Notes: a model not told the origin generated them from the sequence alone. Numbered from the stretch's first letter, positions 31,121 to 42,407 are shown. The stretch is DNA of 64,000 nucleotides from Deinococcus puniceus (GCF_001644565.1 NZ_CP011387.1:1224501-1288500); one strand, 5' to 3'. Made by a program: numbers and translations.

Positions 31121-31149
31121 AGAGTAAAGCGAGCTTGACCTGATGTCAA
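31121..31149 (-). promoter_or_regulatory. Consensus promoter TTGACA-17-TACTCT
   Basis: On the minus strand, TTGACA (31149-31144) is exactly 17 bases from TACTCT (31126-31121). It would drive the membrane-protein/XRE unit. The -35 box lies within the second palindrome. Confidence 0.7.
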
Positions 31150-31150
31150 G
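31134..31150. promoter_or_regulatory. Palindromic operator candidate 2 (CTTGAC-N5-GTCAAG)
   Basis: Six-base inverted arms overlap the -35 box of the promoter at 31121-31149 and share the CTTGAC half-site with operator 1. Confidence 0.6.
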
Positions 31151-31578
31151 TCTCTTTTACATAAGAAGGTGGTTGTGTGTTTGTTAAGCGTTGGGTCAGA
31201 TAGCCTCAGAAGGCGAGATGACACACCTTTGCCAGTCACGGCAACCGTTTAAGATGCGCCACCTTTCGTGCTTCCGCTGGCCGTCAGGTGCCGATGCTGA
31301 AGGCCAACTCGCCGTTCGCTCATCCAAAATGAGAACAAATCTGTTACTATGGGAAAGTTGAGCTTAGTGCCGTTTCTGTACCCAGTTCAAAGACGACGCG
31401 CGGCTAGATCCCGCTCTGGCTCATCATCTGTACGTTTTTTCCCAGCTGAGCCGTAGTTTTAGATCAACCGGTCAGACCGCTCAGTTTTTATTCTAGCGCC
31501 ATTCACCGTTAAAAGAGCAGTTCTCAAACGTTGTTCCCTTGCTGCGGCGATTTCCGCAGTATCTCTGGAGGAGAGTGC
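31151..31578. other. AT-richer intergenic region upstream of the winged-helix gene
   Basis: No gene is seen. It contains TACTAT at 31345-31350, a possible -10 box without a convincing -35. It also has an inverted pair TGGCTCA (near 31418) / TGAGCCG (near 31446) around a T-rich loop, and TTTTTATTCTAG near 31485. If transcription starts near 31357, the gene at 31579 would have an untranslated leader of about 220 bases, long for this window. Confidence 0.4.
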
Positions 31579-32085
31579 ATGTTTAACCCCCCTACCCTCG
31601 AAGACCTGCAAGAAACCCGCCGCGCCAACGAAAAGCTGGTGCTGAAAGCCTTGGAAAGCAAGCCTGAGTGGGTAGAAACCGAACTGGCGAAAACCACCAG
31701 CTTGGCCCTGTCTCACCTCCGCGCCGCGCTGGCCAGTCTGCTTGATCAGGGCCGCGTGCGCCGCCTCCCCGGTACCGGAACCCGCGCCGTGTACGGCCTC
31801 GCTGACCCCGGTTTGGCCGATGTGCCCGCCACCCCCCTGACCGGCGACGCCAAGAAAGTGCGCGACTACCTTGAGGGCCGCGCCGACAGCGCCCTGTACA
31901 TGAGCGATCAGCTCCGCATGACCCGTGAAGACGTGATGACGGCCCTGAGCCTTCTCAACGCGCACGGCATGATCACCTGCACCTTCGTGGGCAGCTTGGT
32001 CATCTTCCGCCTCAAGGAAACGCAGGCGCTGGGACAAGAGCAGGCCGTCCCTGCCCCCACCACCAAGAAAAAGCAAGTCGCGTAA
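31579..32085 (+). CDS. Putative winged-helix DNA-binding protein
   Basis: This 168-residue protein appears to hold two winged-helix-like units: residues 1-75 (RANEKLVLKALESKPEWVET, then LALSHLRAALASLLDQGRVR) and about 80-145 (AKKVRDYLEGRADSALYMSD, then REDVMTALSLLNAHGMITC). Both have the helix-turn-helix-wing pattern of MarR-like or replication-initiator-like domains. The tail is Lys/Pro-rich. The ATG at 31579 has a strong GGAGGAGAG site, and upstream in-frame ATG codons lack one. No specific target is evident. Confidence 0.65.
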   Translation: MFNPPTLEDLQETRRANEKLVLKALESKPEWVETELAKTTSLALSHLRAALASLLDQGRVRRLPGTGTRAVYGLADPGLADVPATPLTGDAKKVRDYLEGRADSALYMSDQLRMTREDVMTALSLLNAHGMITCTFVGSLVIFRLKETQALGQEQAVPAPTTKKKQVA

Positions 32086-32183
32086 CTTAAGTTCACCCAT
32101 CGCCGCGCTTTCCCACTGTGGAGGCGCGGCGATTTTTTGGTTCGCTCCGTGTGTTTCGCTCAGCCCTCTTCACACTCTGCCTC

Positions 32184-32189
32184 TACACT
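32184..32189 (+). promoter_or_regulatory. -10 box TACACT for the lipoprotein gene (leaderless)
   Basis: TACACT ends six bases before the ATG at 32196. Confidence 0.55.
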
Positions 32190-32195
32190 GGCCCT

Positions 32196-32579
32196 ATGCT
32201 TCCCCGTTCCTTCGCGCTCGCTGCCGCGCTGACGCTGCTGGCCCCGGCCCTCAGCGGTTGCCGCTACAACTTCGTGCCCCTCATTCCGCCTGAAGTGAAG
32301 GTGGATTTTCCGGCGCGAATCACGGGGGCCACCCTGACCCGCTCCGGCGAAGCGTTGACGTTGCAGGCGGCGTTAGAAGGCCGCTTCGATCCCGGTTATC
32401 TGAGCGTGGTGTGGTTCGATGGAGGCCGCGAATTGGGCCGCGACAGCGTGTATCTGGACGCCGAAACGAGGAAGGCCAGCTTTTCCCTGACCGCCCCGAA
32501 TCCGGGCACCTACCGGGCGCTGCTGTCGTTTGGCGGCAACGTGCTGCGGCAACTAGAGCTATACGAGGTGCAGCCGTGA
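32196..32579 (+). CDS. Small lipoprotein
   Basis: This 127-residue protein has a signal peptide ending in the lipobox LSGC (Cys about residue 21) and a single beta-rich domain (about 35-127) resembling an Ig-like or transport-associated sandwich ([29 protein letters not shown]). The start is set by the leaderless -10 box. Its stop overlaps the GTG of the pyrophosphatase-like gene, so the two may be coupled. Function unknown. Confidence 0.7.
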   Translation: MLPRSFALAAALTLLAPALSGCRYNFVPLIPPEVKVDFPARITGATLTRSGEALTLQAALEGRFDPGYLSVVWFDGGRELGRDSVYLDAETRKASFSLTAPNPGTYRALLSFGGNVLRQLELYEVQP

Positions 32580-33004
32580 GCCTGCCTGCTGGCCGGGAAT
32601 GGCTGGGCGTGGTGGAATGGAGCGCAGGCACCCGCGAACGCCTGATCTGGCGCGGCGAACAGTACGAGGGTGGGCGGCTGCACCCTTACCGCACCGAACC
32701 CTTGCCCGCGCCCGTCAACTACGGCTGCTTGCCCGGTACCCTCAACCCCGCCGACGCTGCCGAAGTGGACGCCGTGTGGTTGGGCGCTCCACTGGCCGCA
32801 GGCACGCAAATCACGGCTCGGCCTACCGGACTGCTGCATTTGGCCGATGGGGATCACAAGGTCATCTTTGGCGACCTAGAAGACGGCTTTATGGCGCTGC
32901 TGGCATGGTTTCCGGCGGGCCGGGGGGCAAGATTGCTGGGGCCGGAGCAAGCGCAGACTTGGTTGGCATCGCTCCCTGCTGCACCTTCCATTCCTGCGCT
33001 CTAG
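32576..33004 (+). CDS. Diverged inorganic pyrophosphatase-like protein
   Basis: This 142-residue protein shows the outline of family I inorganic pyrophosphatases: [14 protein letters not shown] at the N-terminus, [20 protein letters not shown] in the centre, then [19 protein letters not shown]. The canonical DGDPLDVLVL is replaced by [12 protein letters not shown], which keeps two Asp at the expected spacing. It may be catalytically changed or have another substrate. The GTG start overlaps the lipoprotein stop by four bases. The last 116 bases overlap the convergent hydrolase gene. Confidence 0.7.
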   Translation: MSLPAGREWLGVVEWSAGTRERLIWRGEQYEGGRLHPYRTEPLPAPVNYGCLPGTLNPADAAEVDAVWLGAPLAAGTQITARPTGLLHLADGDHKVIFGDLEDGFMALLAWFPAGRGARLLGPEQAQTWLASLPAAPSIPAL

Positions 33005-33887
33005 GGCGAATCTGGCCCCGCACCCACTTCACCGCGTCGCTGCCCGGATAGGACACGGCGCTGTGATCCTCGCGGGCCGACACGTAGGTCTGAATGCCCG
33101 CCGCGCCGCCGTCCAGCCGGGCATTGCGGGCCGGATCGAACAGGTAATTGATCAGCAGGCCGCTGCCATTGGTGCGGGCAGGCAAGCGCTTGCTCTGCAC
33201 TTCCAGATTGGCCGCCACGTTAGGCCACACCACGTCTTTCAGGCTCAGCGAACCGCGTGTCAGCAGCGGCGCACCCGGCACGCTCAGGCTGTCGCAGGCG
33301 CTCAGGGCACTCGGCAGGCCGCCTTGCGGAGCGGGCAGCCCGCGCACTCCCGCCGCATGATCGGCCCGCCACGCGGTACAAATGCCGTCCAGATCGATCT
33401 GGAGTGCAACCGGTACCTCTGAGTGCAGGCGGGTGAGGTAGTGCAGCCACGCCACGCCCTGCGAGTGCCCCAGCAACACAAGGCGGGGCGGATGTGGGGC
33501 CTTCATCCAGCCGTTCTTCAGGCGCTCGAAGTCGGCCAGCAATGCACCGAACCCCCGCTGCGGTGTGCGGGCCTGCAACGATTCGAACTGCGCCGCCGCG
33601 TTGCTGGCATACCCGGCCACCTGCACGCTCAGGCCCGCCGCCCCCAATTCATCGGCCACCGCGTCTACCGTTCCGCGCGAAGTCAGGTAATCCCAGTTGT
33701 CACGCGGGGCCACGCAAGGCGGCCCACAGCGCCCCGATACGCTGAGAAGAACCACGTCGGGCGCGGGGCCAGCCAGATTCAGCGCCTCACTTCGCCCCGA
33801 CTGTACCGCGATGGGTACACAGCCTGTCAGGGAAAGAAAAAGGAACGGCGGAAAGAGGAAGGGAAGAAGGCGGAACAGAGCAGACAT
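32889..33887 (-). CDS. Lipoprotein alpha/beta hydrolase-like protein
   Basis: This 332-residue protein has a lipoprotein signal peptide with lipobox LTGC (Cys23). An alpha/beta-hydrolase nucleophile elbow GHSQG is near residue 142 and a candidate catalytic His lies in [11 protein letters not shown] near 283. Its Pro/Ala-rich last 40 residues overlap the pyrophosphatase-like gene by 116 bases on the opposite strand. TACACT lies eight bases upstream of the ATG, suggesting a leaderless message. The substrate is unknown; a lipase or esterase role at the cell surface is plausible. Confidence 0.72.
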   Translation of the reverse strand: MSALFRLLPFLFPPFLFLSLTGCVPIAVQSGRSEALNLAGPAPDVVLLSVSGRCGPPCVAPRDNWDYLTSRGTVDAVADELGAAGLSVQVAGYASNAAAQFESLQARTPQRGFGALLADFERLKNGWMKAPHPPRLVLLGHSQGVAWLHYLTRLHSEVPVALQIDLDGICTAWRADHAAGVRGLPAPQGGLPSALSACDSLSVPGAPLLTRGSLSLKDVVWPNVAANLEVQSKRLPARTNGSGLLINYLFDPARNARLDGGAAGIQTYVSAREDHSAVSYPGSDAVKWVRGQIRPRAQEWKVQQGAMPTKSALAPAPAILPPGPPETMPAAP

Positions 33888-33895
33888 TCGGGTTC

Positions 33896-33901
33896 AGTGT
33901 A
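33896..33901 (-). promoter_or_regulatory. -10 box TACACT for the hydrolase gene (leaderless)
   Basis: TACACT on the minus strand lies eight bases before the ATG at 33887. Confidence 0.5.
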
Positions 33902-34007
33902 AGAGGAATCGGGTCACGCGGGGGTCAGGCAGAAGTGATTTGGGTAAGTTTGCTGCCCGCTTCCCGTCCGCACAGGCGATAGGCTTGGAAATGGGCTGGA
34001 TTCTGCT

Positions 34008-34033
34008 CTTAGACCCTTCGCCCCTAGACCCTT
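34008..34033 (-). repeat. GGGTCT-type short repeat, copy 1
   Basis: Read on the minus strand it has the pattern AAGGGTCTAGGGGCGAAGG then GTCTAAG, which closely matches 41910-41934 (GGGTCTGAGAGGCGAAGGG then TCTGAG). Confidence 0.5.
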
Positions 34034-34069
34034 GGACACTTTTTACACCGCATAACCCGCACCCTGCCG

Positions 34070-34795
34070 TCAACTCTCACCCGGTTCCGCCGCCTGCCCC
34101 CCAGATACCTGCCCCCCTGACGCCCGGTACAGTTTGGCAGGCCGCCCCGCCAGCCCGTACTGATGATCCAACTGGGCGCGGCCCACCCGCACCAGATGTT
34201 CCAGATAGCGCCAAGCGGTCACGCGGCTCAGGGCCACTCTGTCGCCTATTTCTTCGGCGCTGGTGGGGCGGCCCATGTCAACTAAGGACAGATAGACCCT
34301 CTCCAGCGTATGCGGGTCTATGCCGCGTGGCAAGGCTTCGGCGGTGCTGGCACTGATGCCCAGCAAGCGGTCTAGGCTGGCCTGATCCAGCCGGGGCGCG
34401 GCAGTGGGGGTGGTGGGGGTATGGCGGGCACGGTGGCGGGCCACCAGTTCGGCCAGCCTCGCGCCCGTAAACGGCTTGATCAAGTAGTCGAAGGCCCCGT
34501 GCGCTAGCGCCGTGCGAACGCTGAATTCGTCGTCTGCGGCGGTAATCAGGGCCACGTCGGTGGTGCGCCCCTGCGTGCGCCAGTGCCTCAGCAAGCCCAG
34601 ACCGCTGCCGTCGGGCAAGTGTACGTCTAGCAAGATCAGGTCAGGGGCGAGGGCCTGCGCCAGCGCGTCGCCTTGGGCACAGGTGGCGGCGCTGCCCACC
34701 ACATGTACGTCTGGGTCACGCTCCAGCAGATCCCGGTTCACACGGGCCACCCGCAGATCATCTTCTACCAGCAGCACCCGCACCCGCGCACTCAT
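34070..34795 (-). CDS. Response regulator, CitB/DctR type
   Basis: This 241-residue regulator has a receiver domain (about 1-120) with phospho-acceptor Asp57 (LILLDVHLP), the acidic pocket VEDD near 10-13 and Lys in YLIKPF. A C-terminal helix-turn-helix (about 170-230; [20 protein letters not shown]) follows, as in CitB/DcuR/DctR proteins. Its start overlaps the kinase stop by four bases. It probably controls tctCBA, encoded divergently upstream of the kinase, in response to a C4 or tricarboxylic acid. Confidence 0.92.
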   Translation of the reverse strand: MSARVRVLLVEDDLRVARVNRDLLERDPDVHVVGSAATCAQGDALAQALAPDLILLDVHLPDGSGLGLLRHWRTQGRTTDVALITAADDEFSVRTALAHGAFDYLIKPFTGARLAELVARHRARHTPTTPTAAPRLDQASLDRLLGISASTAEALPRGIDPHTLERVYLSLVDMGRPTSAEEIGDRVALSRVTAWRYLEHLVRVGRAQLDHQYGLAGRPAKLYRASGGQVSGGQAAEPGES

Positions 34796-36555
34796 GCCGG
34801 GGGCCTCGGCGCACTAGATTCTGAAACAGTAGGCTCTGAGGCGGCGCTGACCAGTGCAGTGTTTCCCGGTGCAGGCAAGCTGACCTGAAACACCGTATGG
34901 CCGCCGCGCCGCGTGTGCTTGATCTGGCCGCCCAACGCCTGCACCCGCCCCAGTACGCCCGCCAAGCCGTAGCCCCGGCCTTCGCCCTTGCTGCTCGCGC
35001 CGCGTGTAAAGAGCCGGGCCGCCACCCCCGCCGCCACGCCGGGGCCGCTGTCTTCCACTTCCACCTGTGCGCCTTCCGGGTCTTCACCAATGAGGACAGT
35101 CACGGTGCCGGGCTGCCCCGCCAGTGCCTCGAAGGCATTTTCGGTCAGGTTGCCCACCGCCGTCACCAGCGTATCGGCGTGGCGCTCCCATAAGGCCGAT
35201 AAATTGCTGCCCTCGGCTACCTGAAAATCGATGCCGAGTTCCTGCGCCCGCTCACGTTTCCCGGCCAGCAGGGCTACCAGCCGGGGCACCTGCACATCCC
35301 GCAGCAGTTGCCGGAACTGTGCGCCCTGTTCAATCTCGGCGTTCAGCACGCGCAGGGCTTCTTCGGGGCGGCCCAGTTGCAGCAGCCCAGACAGCACATG
35401 CAGGCGGTTCTGGTATTCATGCGTCTGGGCACGCAGTACATCCACAAAGCCGCGTGCATGGGTCAGTTCGTCGGCCAGAGCCACCGCTTCAGCCCGGTCT
35501 CGGAAGCCTGCCACGAACCCGCCTCCACCAGCCCCAGACTGTCCCAGCGGTTCGATATTGACCAAAATAGGCTGGCCCTTTAGCATCACTTCCAAGTTTT
35601 GTTGGCGCGATAAGGGCTGCTGCACCGGGCGGGTGAGGAGGGCCAATTCCGGCCAGAAGTCGGCCAGGGGCGCGGGCGTCGACTGTGGCGTCACTGCCTG
35701 GGGCCTCACCGTCTGCGGCCCCAGCATCTCGGCGGCGCGGTCATTGACCAGCGTCACCCGGCTCTGTCCGTCTACGGCAATCACGCCTTCGCGCAGGGCT
35801 GCCAGCACCGCCCGCTGTTGGCCCACCAGCGCAGCAATCTGTTCGGGTTCCAAGTTCAGAATATCGGCCCGCAGTCGCCGCGCCACCAACATTGCGCCCG
35901 CCGTGCCCAGCCCCAGCGCCAGCACGAACCACGGGGCAAGGCTGATGAGCGCCCCTACCACCAGATGCCACGCGGCGGGCATCAGGTAGCCCGTGCTGAC
36001 CACACCCACCACCTGCCCCGCCGCGTTCCAGATGGGCACTTTGCCGCGCACGCTGACGCCGAGGCTGCCCCGCGCCACGCTGATAATTTCGCGGCCTGCG
36101 AACGGTTCTATGTTGTCGCCGCCTTCCATCGGCTGGCCCAAGCGGTCTGGGCGTGGGTGCGCCAGCCGGATGCCTGCGCGGTTGCCCACCACGATAAAAT
36201 CGGCCTCGGCCTGAGCGCGAATCTCGTTCACCTGCAGGTTCAGCGCCGCGTTCTGGACGCCCGCTTGTGCCCCCTGAACCACGCTGGGCAGGCGCGACAC
36301 GATCCGGCTGGCCGTGATGGCCCGCTCGCCAATTCGTTCGCGGGCCTCGCCGTACAGTTGCCACGTCTGCACCAGCACCAGCAGCGCGGTCATGGCGCAC
36401 AGCACCAGCAGATGCAGCCACACCAGCCGCCCCTGAATGCCTTGCCGCCGCAAAAAAGGGGGCGGGCGAAACAGGGCAGGCAACGGGAGTGCAGCCGAGA
36501 CGAACGCAGGCGAGGGCGTTGCGGTCAGATCGGAGGGCGGTTTGGGCCGGGTCAC
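34792..36555 (-). CDS. Sensor histidine kinase, CitA/DcuS type
   Basis: This 587-residue kinase has a cytoplasmic Pro-rich N-terminus, a first membrane helix (about 45-67), an extracytoplasmic PAS-like sensor domain (about 70-200), a second helix, a cytoplasmic PAS domain (about 245-355), then His379 in [17 protein letters not shown]. ATPase motifs are [10 protein letters not shown] (469-478), DSGPG and GYGLAGVL. This is the CitA/DcuS layout that senses carboxylates directly. The GTG start is assumed; a TAGAAT -10-like box lies about 14 bases upstream. Divergent from tctC. Confidence 0.9.
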   Translation of the reverse strand: MTRPKPPSDLTATPSPAFVSAALPLPALFRPPPFLRRQGIQGRLVWLHLLVLCAMTALLVLVQTWQLYGEARERIGERAITASRIVSRLPSVVQGAQAGVQNAALNLQVNEIRAQAEADFIVVGNRAGIRLAHPRPDRLGQPMEGGDNIEPFAGREIISVARGSLGVSVRGKVPIWNAAGQVVGVVSTGYLMPAAWHLVVGALISLAPWFVLALGLGTAGAMLVARRLRADILNLEPEQIAALVGQQRAVLAALREGVIAVDGQSRVTLVNDRAAEMLGPQTVRPQAVTPQSTPAPLADFWPELALLTRPVQQPLSRQQNLEVMLKGQPILVNIEPLGQSGAGGGGFVAGFRDRAEAVALADELTHARGFVDVLRAQTHEYQNRLHVLSGLLQLGRPEEALRVLNAEIEQGAQFRQLLRDVQVPRLVALLAGKRERAQELGIDFQVAEGSNLSALWERHADTLVTAVGNLTENAFEALAGQPGTVTVLIGEDPEGAQVEVEDSGPGVAAGVAARLFTRGASSKGEGRGYGLAGVLGRVQALGGQIKHTRRGGHTVFQVSLPAPGNTALVSAASEPTVSESSAPRPPA

Positions 36556-36606
36556 GGAGGATCGAGGTCATTCTAGGCGCGGCGGGAAGGGGCGCGGGCC
36601 TTGCGT

Positions 36607-36619
36607 GCATTGTGTTCAC
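36607..36619 (+). promoter_or_regulatory. Direct repeat GCATTGTGTTCAC (regulator site candidate 1)
   Basis: One of two nearly identical 13-mers 19 bases apart in the kinase-tctC intergenic region; the second has G for T at position 9. Confidence 0.6.
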
Positions 36620-36625
36620 GGTTGT

Positions 36626-36638
36626 GCATTGTGGTCAC
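36626..36638 (+). promoter_or_regulatory. Direct repeat GCATTGTGGTCAC (regulator site candidate 2)
   Basis: Second copy, 19 bases after the first. It also contains the partial palindrome TGTGGTCACA. Likely bound by the adjacent CitB-type regulator. Confidence 0.6.
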
Positions 36639-36765
36639 AAAAAATACCGTGTCAGACGTACAAAACCTCTTGTGTTGCCGGGGCCATGAGCGTAGGGTGA
36701 ACTCCAACCACAATCTCACCTTGCTTTGCCGCCCACTCTGGCGCGGCCTGCCCCCGGAGGCACCC

Positions 36766-37728
36766 ATGTTGAACATCACGAAAAAAACTGTCCTGACCCT
36801 TTCCGCCCTCTTGCTGGCCGCGCCTGCCACCGTCGCTCAAGGCATCAACAACCTCCGCATCATGGCCCCGGCGGCCCCCGGCGGCGGATGGGATCAGACT
36901 AGCCGCTCGCTGCAAACCGTGCTGCAAGACGAGGGTCTGGTCAAGCCCGTGCAGGTGTTCAATGTGCCCGGCGCGGGCGGCACGATTGGGCTGGCGCAGC
37001 TGTACAACGCCAAGGGCGACGGCAACCTGCTGATGACGATGGGCCTCGTGATGGTGGGCGCGATTCAGACCAACAATTCTAAAGTTGACCTGAGCCGCGT
37101 GACCCCCATTGCCCGCCTGACTGGAGAATACGAAGTGATCGTGGTGCCTGCCAGCAGCCCCTACAAGAACACCGCCGATCTGGTGGCCGCGTGGAAGGCC
37201 AACCCCGGCGCAGTGGCCTTTGCGGGCGGCAGCGCGGGCGGCACCGATCATATGCTGGTGGGCCTCTTGGCGCGGGCGGCGGGCGTAGACCCCAAAAAGA
37301 TGAACTACGTGCCCTTCAGCGGCGGCGGCGAAACCTTGGCAGCCCTGCTGGGCAACCAAGTCGCGGCGGGCGTGGCAGGCTACGGCGAATTCGAGGCCCA
37401 GATCAAGGCCGGAAAACTGCGGGCCATCGGCATCAGCGCGCCCAAAGCTCAGGCCGGAATTGCGGTGCCCACGCTGAAATCTCAGGGCTACAACATCGAT
37501 TTGGCGAACTGGCGCGGCATCGTGGCCCCTCCCGGCATCAGCGCCAGCCAGAAGGCTGAACTGGTGTCGGCGCTGGACAAGATGCACAAGTCCAAAGCTT
37601 GGAAAGAAGTCCTAAACACCCGTAAATGGACAGATTTGTACATGAGCGGCAGCAAGTTCGACGTGTTCCTGAAACTGGAAGCCGTGCGAACCAAGGGCAT
37701 CTTGCAAGACATCGGCCTTGTGAAGTAA
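36766..37728 (+). CDS. tctC: Tripartite tricarboxylate transporter substrate-binding protein
   Basis: This 320-residue periplasmic binding protein of the Bug/TctC family has a signal peptide (about 1-26). Typical motifs are [20 protein letters not shown] near residue 33, [12 protein letters not shown] near 65 and [20 protein letters not shown] near 148. The family binds citrate or other carboxylates for the TctAB permease. The ATG at 36766 follows CCGGAGG. A perfect 13-bp hairpin lies between this gene and tctB and may raise tctC relative to tctBA. Confidence 0.93.
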   Translation: MLNITKKTVLTLSALLLAAPATVAQGINNLRIMAPAAPGGGWDQTSRSLQTVLQDEGLVKPVQVFNVPGAGGTIGLAQLYNAKGDGNLLMTMGLVMVGAIQTNNSKVDLSRVTPIARLTGEYEVIVVPASSPYKNTADLVAAWKANPGAVAFAGGSAGGTDHMLVGLLARAAGVDPKKMNYVPFSGGGETLAALLGNQVAAGVAGYGEFEAQIKAGKLRAIGISAPKAQAGIAVPTLKSQGYNIDLANWRGIVAPPGISASQKAELVSALDKMHKSKAWKEVLNTRKWTDLYMSGSKFDVFLKLEAVRTKGILQDIGLVK

Positions 37729-37740
37729 GCCGGAGCAGCA

Positions 37741-37777
37741 GGGGGCGAAGTGGAAGCACGGAAGCCACTTCGCCCCC
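37741..37777 (+). terminator. Intercistronic hairpin between tctC and tctB
   Basis: GGGGGCGAAGTGG (37741-37753) pairs perfectly with CCACTTCGCCCCC (37765-37777). No long T-tract follows, so it could be a partial terminator or an RNA-stabilising hairpin after the binding-protein cistron. Confidence 0.65.
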
Positions 37778-37871
37778 TACTTGTTGCACAGCAACGGGAG
37801 GCTCGCCTTCCACCCCAAATCTACCCAACTAAATCTCCACTTCCCCTAACCACACTTTCCCAGAGGTTCCC

Positions 37872-38398
37872 ATGCCCGATCCCGTCCCACCCAACATTTC
37901 CCTTCCCACTGCCCGCCGCCCCATCAGCGTGCCCGATCTGCTTATCGCATTGGGCGTGGTGGTGCTGGGCCTGCTGATGCTGATCGGCACCAACCAGATT
38001 GCCGCGTCGGGCATGAATACGGTGGTAGGGCCGCGAGTCTTTCCGATGATTGTCAGTGTGGGCACGCTGGTTCTGGGCACCTTCCTGACGGTGGCGGCGT
38101 TGCGGGGCCACCGCGCCGAACCTGCCGCCGAGGAAGACACCGATCCCAATGTGCCCGTGAATCTGGCGTCTCCGGGCCTGATTCTGGGCGGCTTCCTGAT
38201 CGGCACGTTGCTGCTGCAACCGCTGGGGTTCGTGTTCGGCACCGCCGTCATGTACTTCACGGTGGCGTTTGCCTTCGGTGAGCGGCGCTACGGCCTGATG
38301 GCGGGCGTGGCGCTCATCGTCGCGCTCATCACCTACCTGCTGTTTACGCGTGGGCTGGGCCTCACCTTGCCCCCCGGCATCCTGAAAGGCGTGATCTG

Positions 38399-38399
<1 letters not shown>
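37872..38399 (+). CDS. tctB: Tripartite tricarboxylate transporter small membrane subunit
   Basis: This 175-residue TctB-family protein has four hydrophobic segments (about 20-40, 60-80, 105-125, 130-165) and the family [15 protein letters not shown] stretch near residue 48. It forms the permease with TctA. The ATG follows CAGAGG. Its TGA overlaps the ATG of tctA. Confidence 0.9.
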
Positions 38400-39892
<1,493 letters not shown>

Positions 39893-39910
39893 GTTAGAGC
39901 GTGGACAGTG

Positions 39911-39951
39911 GAACGTGGATCGTGGTGAAGCTCTGACCACGATCCACGTTC
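39911..39951 (+). terminator. Hairpin after tctA containing the GTGGATCGTGGT motif
   Basis: GAACGTGGATCGTGGT (39911-39926) pairs perfectly with ACCACGATCCACGTTC (39936-39951) and is followed by TCTTTG. The stem carries the 12-mer also found at 6933 and 59481, so it may be a repeat that also acts as terminator. Confidence 0.75.
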
Positions 39952-39980
39952 TCTTTGACCTTCCGATTTGCACTCCCGGT

Positions 39981-40694
39981 TTAGCTGCTTACAACCCCAT
40001 CCCGCACCCGCAGCGTATGGTTCGCCAGCGCCGCCACATCGCGGTCATGGGTGATGAGTACCACCGTGCGGCCCCCCTGCGCCTGCGCGGTCAGCAAATC
40101 CAGCACTTTTTGGCCCGTGCGGGTATCCAGATTTCCGGTGGGTTCGTCGGCCAGCAGCACGGCGGGGTCACAGGCCAGCGCACGGGCAATCGCCACCCGC
40201 TGCGCTTCTCCGCCCGACAATTGGCCGGGAAGGTGCGTGGCGCGGTTGCCCAGTCCCACGCGCTCCAGCAGCTCGCGGGCCCGTTCGCGGCGTTCTTTGG
40301 GCTTCATTCCGGCCAACGTCAGCGGGAATTCCACGTTTTCCAGCGCACTCAGAATGGTCACGAGGTTGTGATTTTGGAACACGAAGCCGTAATGCTTAAG
40401 CCTGAAGTCGGCGCGGCCTGCTTCGGACAGACTGTGCAAATCGGTGCCGCCCACCACCACGCGCCCGGAACTGGGGGTGTCGAAGCCCGCCAACAGGTTC
40501 AGCAGGGTGCTTTTGCCGCTGCCACTCGGCCCGACCACTGCTGTCAGGCCTTGCGGAAACGTGTGGGTAAAGGGCGCGAGCGCGGTGACGGAGCCTTCGC
40601 CGCTGGGGTAAATGCGCGAGAGGTCTTGGGTCACGAGAGCGGGGCGGGAAGCGTCAGGGGCGACGGTTCCCGCCAGAACTGCGGAGGAAGTCAT
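39981..40694 (-). CDS. ABC transporter ATPase, LolD/MacB type
   Basis: This 237-residue ATPase has Walker [10 protein letters not shown] (about 56-64), signature [16 protein letters not shown] and Walker [13 protein letters not shown], with the His switch in LITHDRDVA. The family powers lipoprotein release or mechanotransmission exporters rather than import. The start overlaps the permease stop by four bases. Genes for a periplasmic partner are not adjacent. Confidence 0.9.
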   Translation of the reverse strand: MTSSAVLAGTVAPDASRPALVTQDLSRIYPSGEGSVTALAPFTHTFPQGLTAVVGPSGSGKSTLLNLLAGFDTPSSGRVVVGGTDLHSLSEAGRADFRLKHYGFVFQNHNLVTILSALENVEFPLTLAGMKPKERRERARELLERVGLGNRATHLPGQLSGGEAQRVAIARALACDPAVLLADEPTGNLDTRTGQKVLDLLTAQAQGGRTVVLITHDRDVAALANHTLRVRDGVVSS

Positions 40695-41854
40695 ACGCGC
40701 CCCAGTGCATCGGTAATGCTGATGCGGCTGGCACTGCGCGAGGGCAGTAGCCCCGACAGCAGCCCCAGCAAAATGCTGATGCCCAGCGCGAGCAAGGTCA
40801 GGCGCGGGGTCAGGGCCGCCGCGTCTATTCCGGCCAGATTTTGGGTGTACAGGTTCACGCCCCAGATGCCTGCCAGTCCCAAAATGATGCCGCCCACGCC
40901 GCCCGCCAGCGCCAGCAGCAGCGATTCGGTCAGCACCAGCGCCCGCACGAAGCCGGGGCGTGCGCCGATGGCCCGCAGGGTTCCAAACTCGCGGGTGCGC
41001 TCGAACACGCCCATCATCACGGTGTTGGCAACCGCCAGCCCGCCCACGATCAGCGCGATCAGGCTAATGCCGAAGCGCACGGCGTCACTGATTCGGAGGG
41101 CGCGTTCCACGAAGCTCAGGAAGTCCGATTGAGTGGACGCTTCCAGATTCAGGCGCTTGGCGAGAGCGGTGGCTACGGCTCGGGCGTCACGGGGATTCTC
41201 CAGTTTCAGGGCCACCAGCGACACGCGCCCGGTTGCGCCCTCGGCGTCTTGCAGGGTACGCAGCGGCAGGAAGATGAAGGAATCTACCAGCCCCGATTCC
41301 TGCGCCAGCACGCCGATCACTTTCACCGAAGTGCGCCGTGTAAGGTTCAAGGTACTGCCCACCTTCAGACGCAGGTTCTCGGCGGCTTTGGCACCGACTA
41401 CCGCCACTTTTTGACCCTCATCGCCAGCAATCAGAGCGCGGCCTGTGGCGGGCACGATTTTGGGAAAGACTGTGCTGATGCCCTGCGCGGCAGGTAGGCC
41501 ATACAGCACCACACTCTGCGACACGTCCAAACTGCTCCGCACGCTCATCACCACGGGCGTCACCGACGTGATCCCCAGTTCCTCCGCCAGCTTTTGGATG
41601 TCGGCCACAGCCGTTTCGGGCAGGTTGGGCTGCGGCGCAAAGCCCTGCGTGAACCCGCTCAGGCTCACCTGCACATCTGGCCCGATGCCGCCGAGTTCGC
41701 TGGTAAAGACCTTGCGAATCCCCTCGCCCAGAGAAAGAAAAACAACCATGCTGGCGACGGCCACCGTGATTCCCAGTGCCGTCAGCAGCGTCCGCACAGG
41801 CCGCCGCGTGAGTCCTCGCCACGCCAGCGCCCACAAATCTCCCCAAGACATCAT
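40691..41854 (-). CDS. ABC transporter permease, FtsX/MacB type
   Basis: This 387-residue protein has an N-terminal helix (about 20-42), a MacB-like extracytoplasmic domain (about 50-260) and three C-terminal helices (about 265-285, 310-345, 355-375). The cytoplasmic loop [20 protein letters not shown] matches FtsX-domain permeases. With the coupled ATPase it forms an export or envelope-remodelling system. TACCTT lies seven bases before the ATG at 41854. Confidence 0.88.
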   Translation of the reverse strand: MMSWGDLWALAWRGLTRRPVRTLLTALGITVAVASMVVFLSLGEGIRKVFTSELGGIGPDVQVSLSGFTQGFAPQPNLPETAVADIQKLAEELGITSVTPVVMSVRSSLDVSQSVVLYGLPAAQGISTVFPKIVPATGRALIAGDEGQKVAVVGAKAAENLRLKVGSTLNLTRRTSVKVIGVLAQESGLVDSFIFLPLRTLQDAEGATGRVSLVALKLENPRDARAVATALAKRLNLEASTQSDFLSFVERALRISDAVRFGISLIALIVGGLAVANTVMMGVFERTREFGTLRAIGARPGFVRALVLTESLLLALAGGVGGIILGLAGIWGVNLYTQNLAGIDAAALTPRLTLLALGISILLGLLSGLLPSRSASRISITDALGRV

Positions 41855-41861
41855 GAGATGT

Positions 41862-41867
41862 AAGGTA
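41862..41867 (-). promoter_or_regulatory. -10 box TACCTT for the MacB-type operon (leaderless)
   Basis: TACCTT on the minus strand is seven bases from the ATG at 41854. Confidence 0.5.
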
Positions 41868-41909
41868 CGCCGAAACCGCAGGACAAAAGACGGGAAGTGT
41901 TGCGGAGTG

Positions 41910-41934
41910 GGTCTGAGAGGCGAAGGGTCTGAGG
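41910..41934 (+). repeat. GGGTCT-type short repeat, copy 2
   Basis: GGGTCTGAGAGGCGAAGGG then TCTGAG, two GGGTCT units with a GCGAAG spacer, like 34008-34033 on the opposite strand. Confidence 0.5.
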
Positions 41935-41957
41935 ACGGACTTAGCCTTGAAATCCGT

Positions 41958-42407
41958 CTACTTCACAGGTTGCGCATCAAGGATATAGGTCTCAGCTCTG
42001 TTGAGTACCAACGCCACTTTAGTTTCTCCGCCTGTACCGATGACTCGATGACAGTCCACAAGCCAGATGTAAGGATAGATCGGGTCATCTACTTTTGTTT
42101 TGTCGTCCATCAGCATGAGGTGGTAAAGGAGATCGCGCAACTGTTCATCCTTTGCTATGAATTCGGTATCGTCGAACGCCTCCCAAAAGGCTCCTCTGTG
42201 GTTCTCAAGGGGAAGTCCATTCTCTAAAAGAATGCCAGTTATGAGGTTGAAATATGTAATCAGGATGGGTTCATTTTCGGGCCACGCGGATTCGCACTGA
42301 TCGCAGGCGTAGAAAATGGCACCCGTAGCTTTGACTTTAAATCTTGCAAGGAGGCCGCCACCACCTATGTGGAAACAAACAGGGCATTTGGTATAGAGCG
42401 GCCTCAT
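41958..42407 (-). CDS. Uncharacterised zinc-ribbon protein
   Basis: This protein of about 149 residues carries an N-terminal zinc-ribbon pattern (CPVC, then CDQC about 23 residues later) and an alpha/beta remainder with Trp and acidic residues ([20 protein letters not shown]). No named family is recognised. An upstream in-frame ATG at 42428 would add seven residues; 42407 is preferred because it starts just before the ribbon and TAGATT lies five bases upstream. The gene looks AT-rich relative to its neighbours, which hints at transfer. Confidence 0.6.
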   Translation of the reverse strand: MRPLYTKCPVCFHIGGGGLLARFKVKATGAIFYACDQCESAWPENEPILITYFNLITGILLENGLPLENHRGAFWEAFDDTEFIAKDEQLRDLLYHLMLMDDKTKVDDPIYPYIWLVDCHRVIGTGGETKVALVLNRAETYILDAQPVK

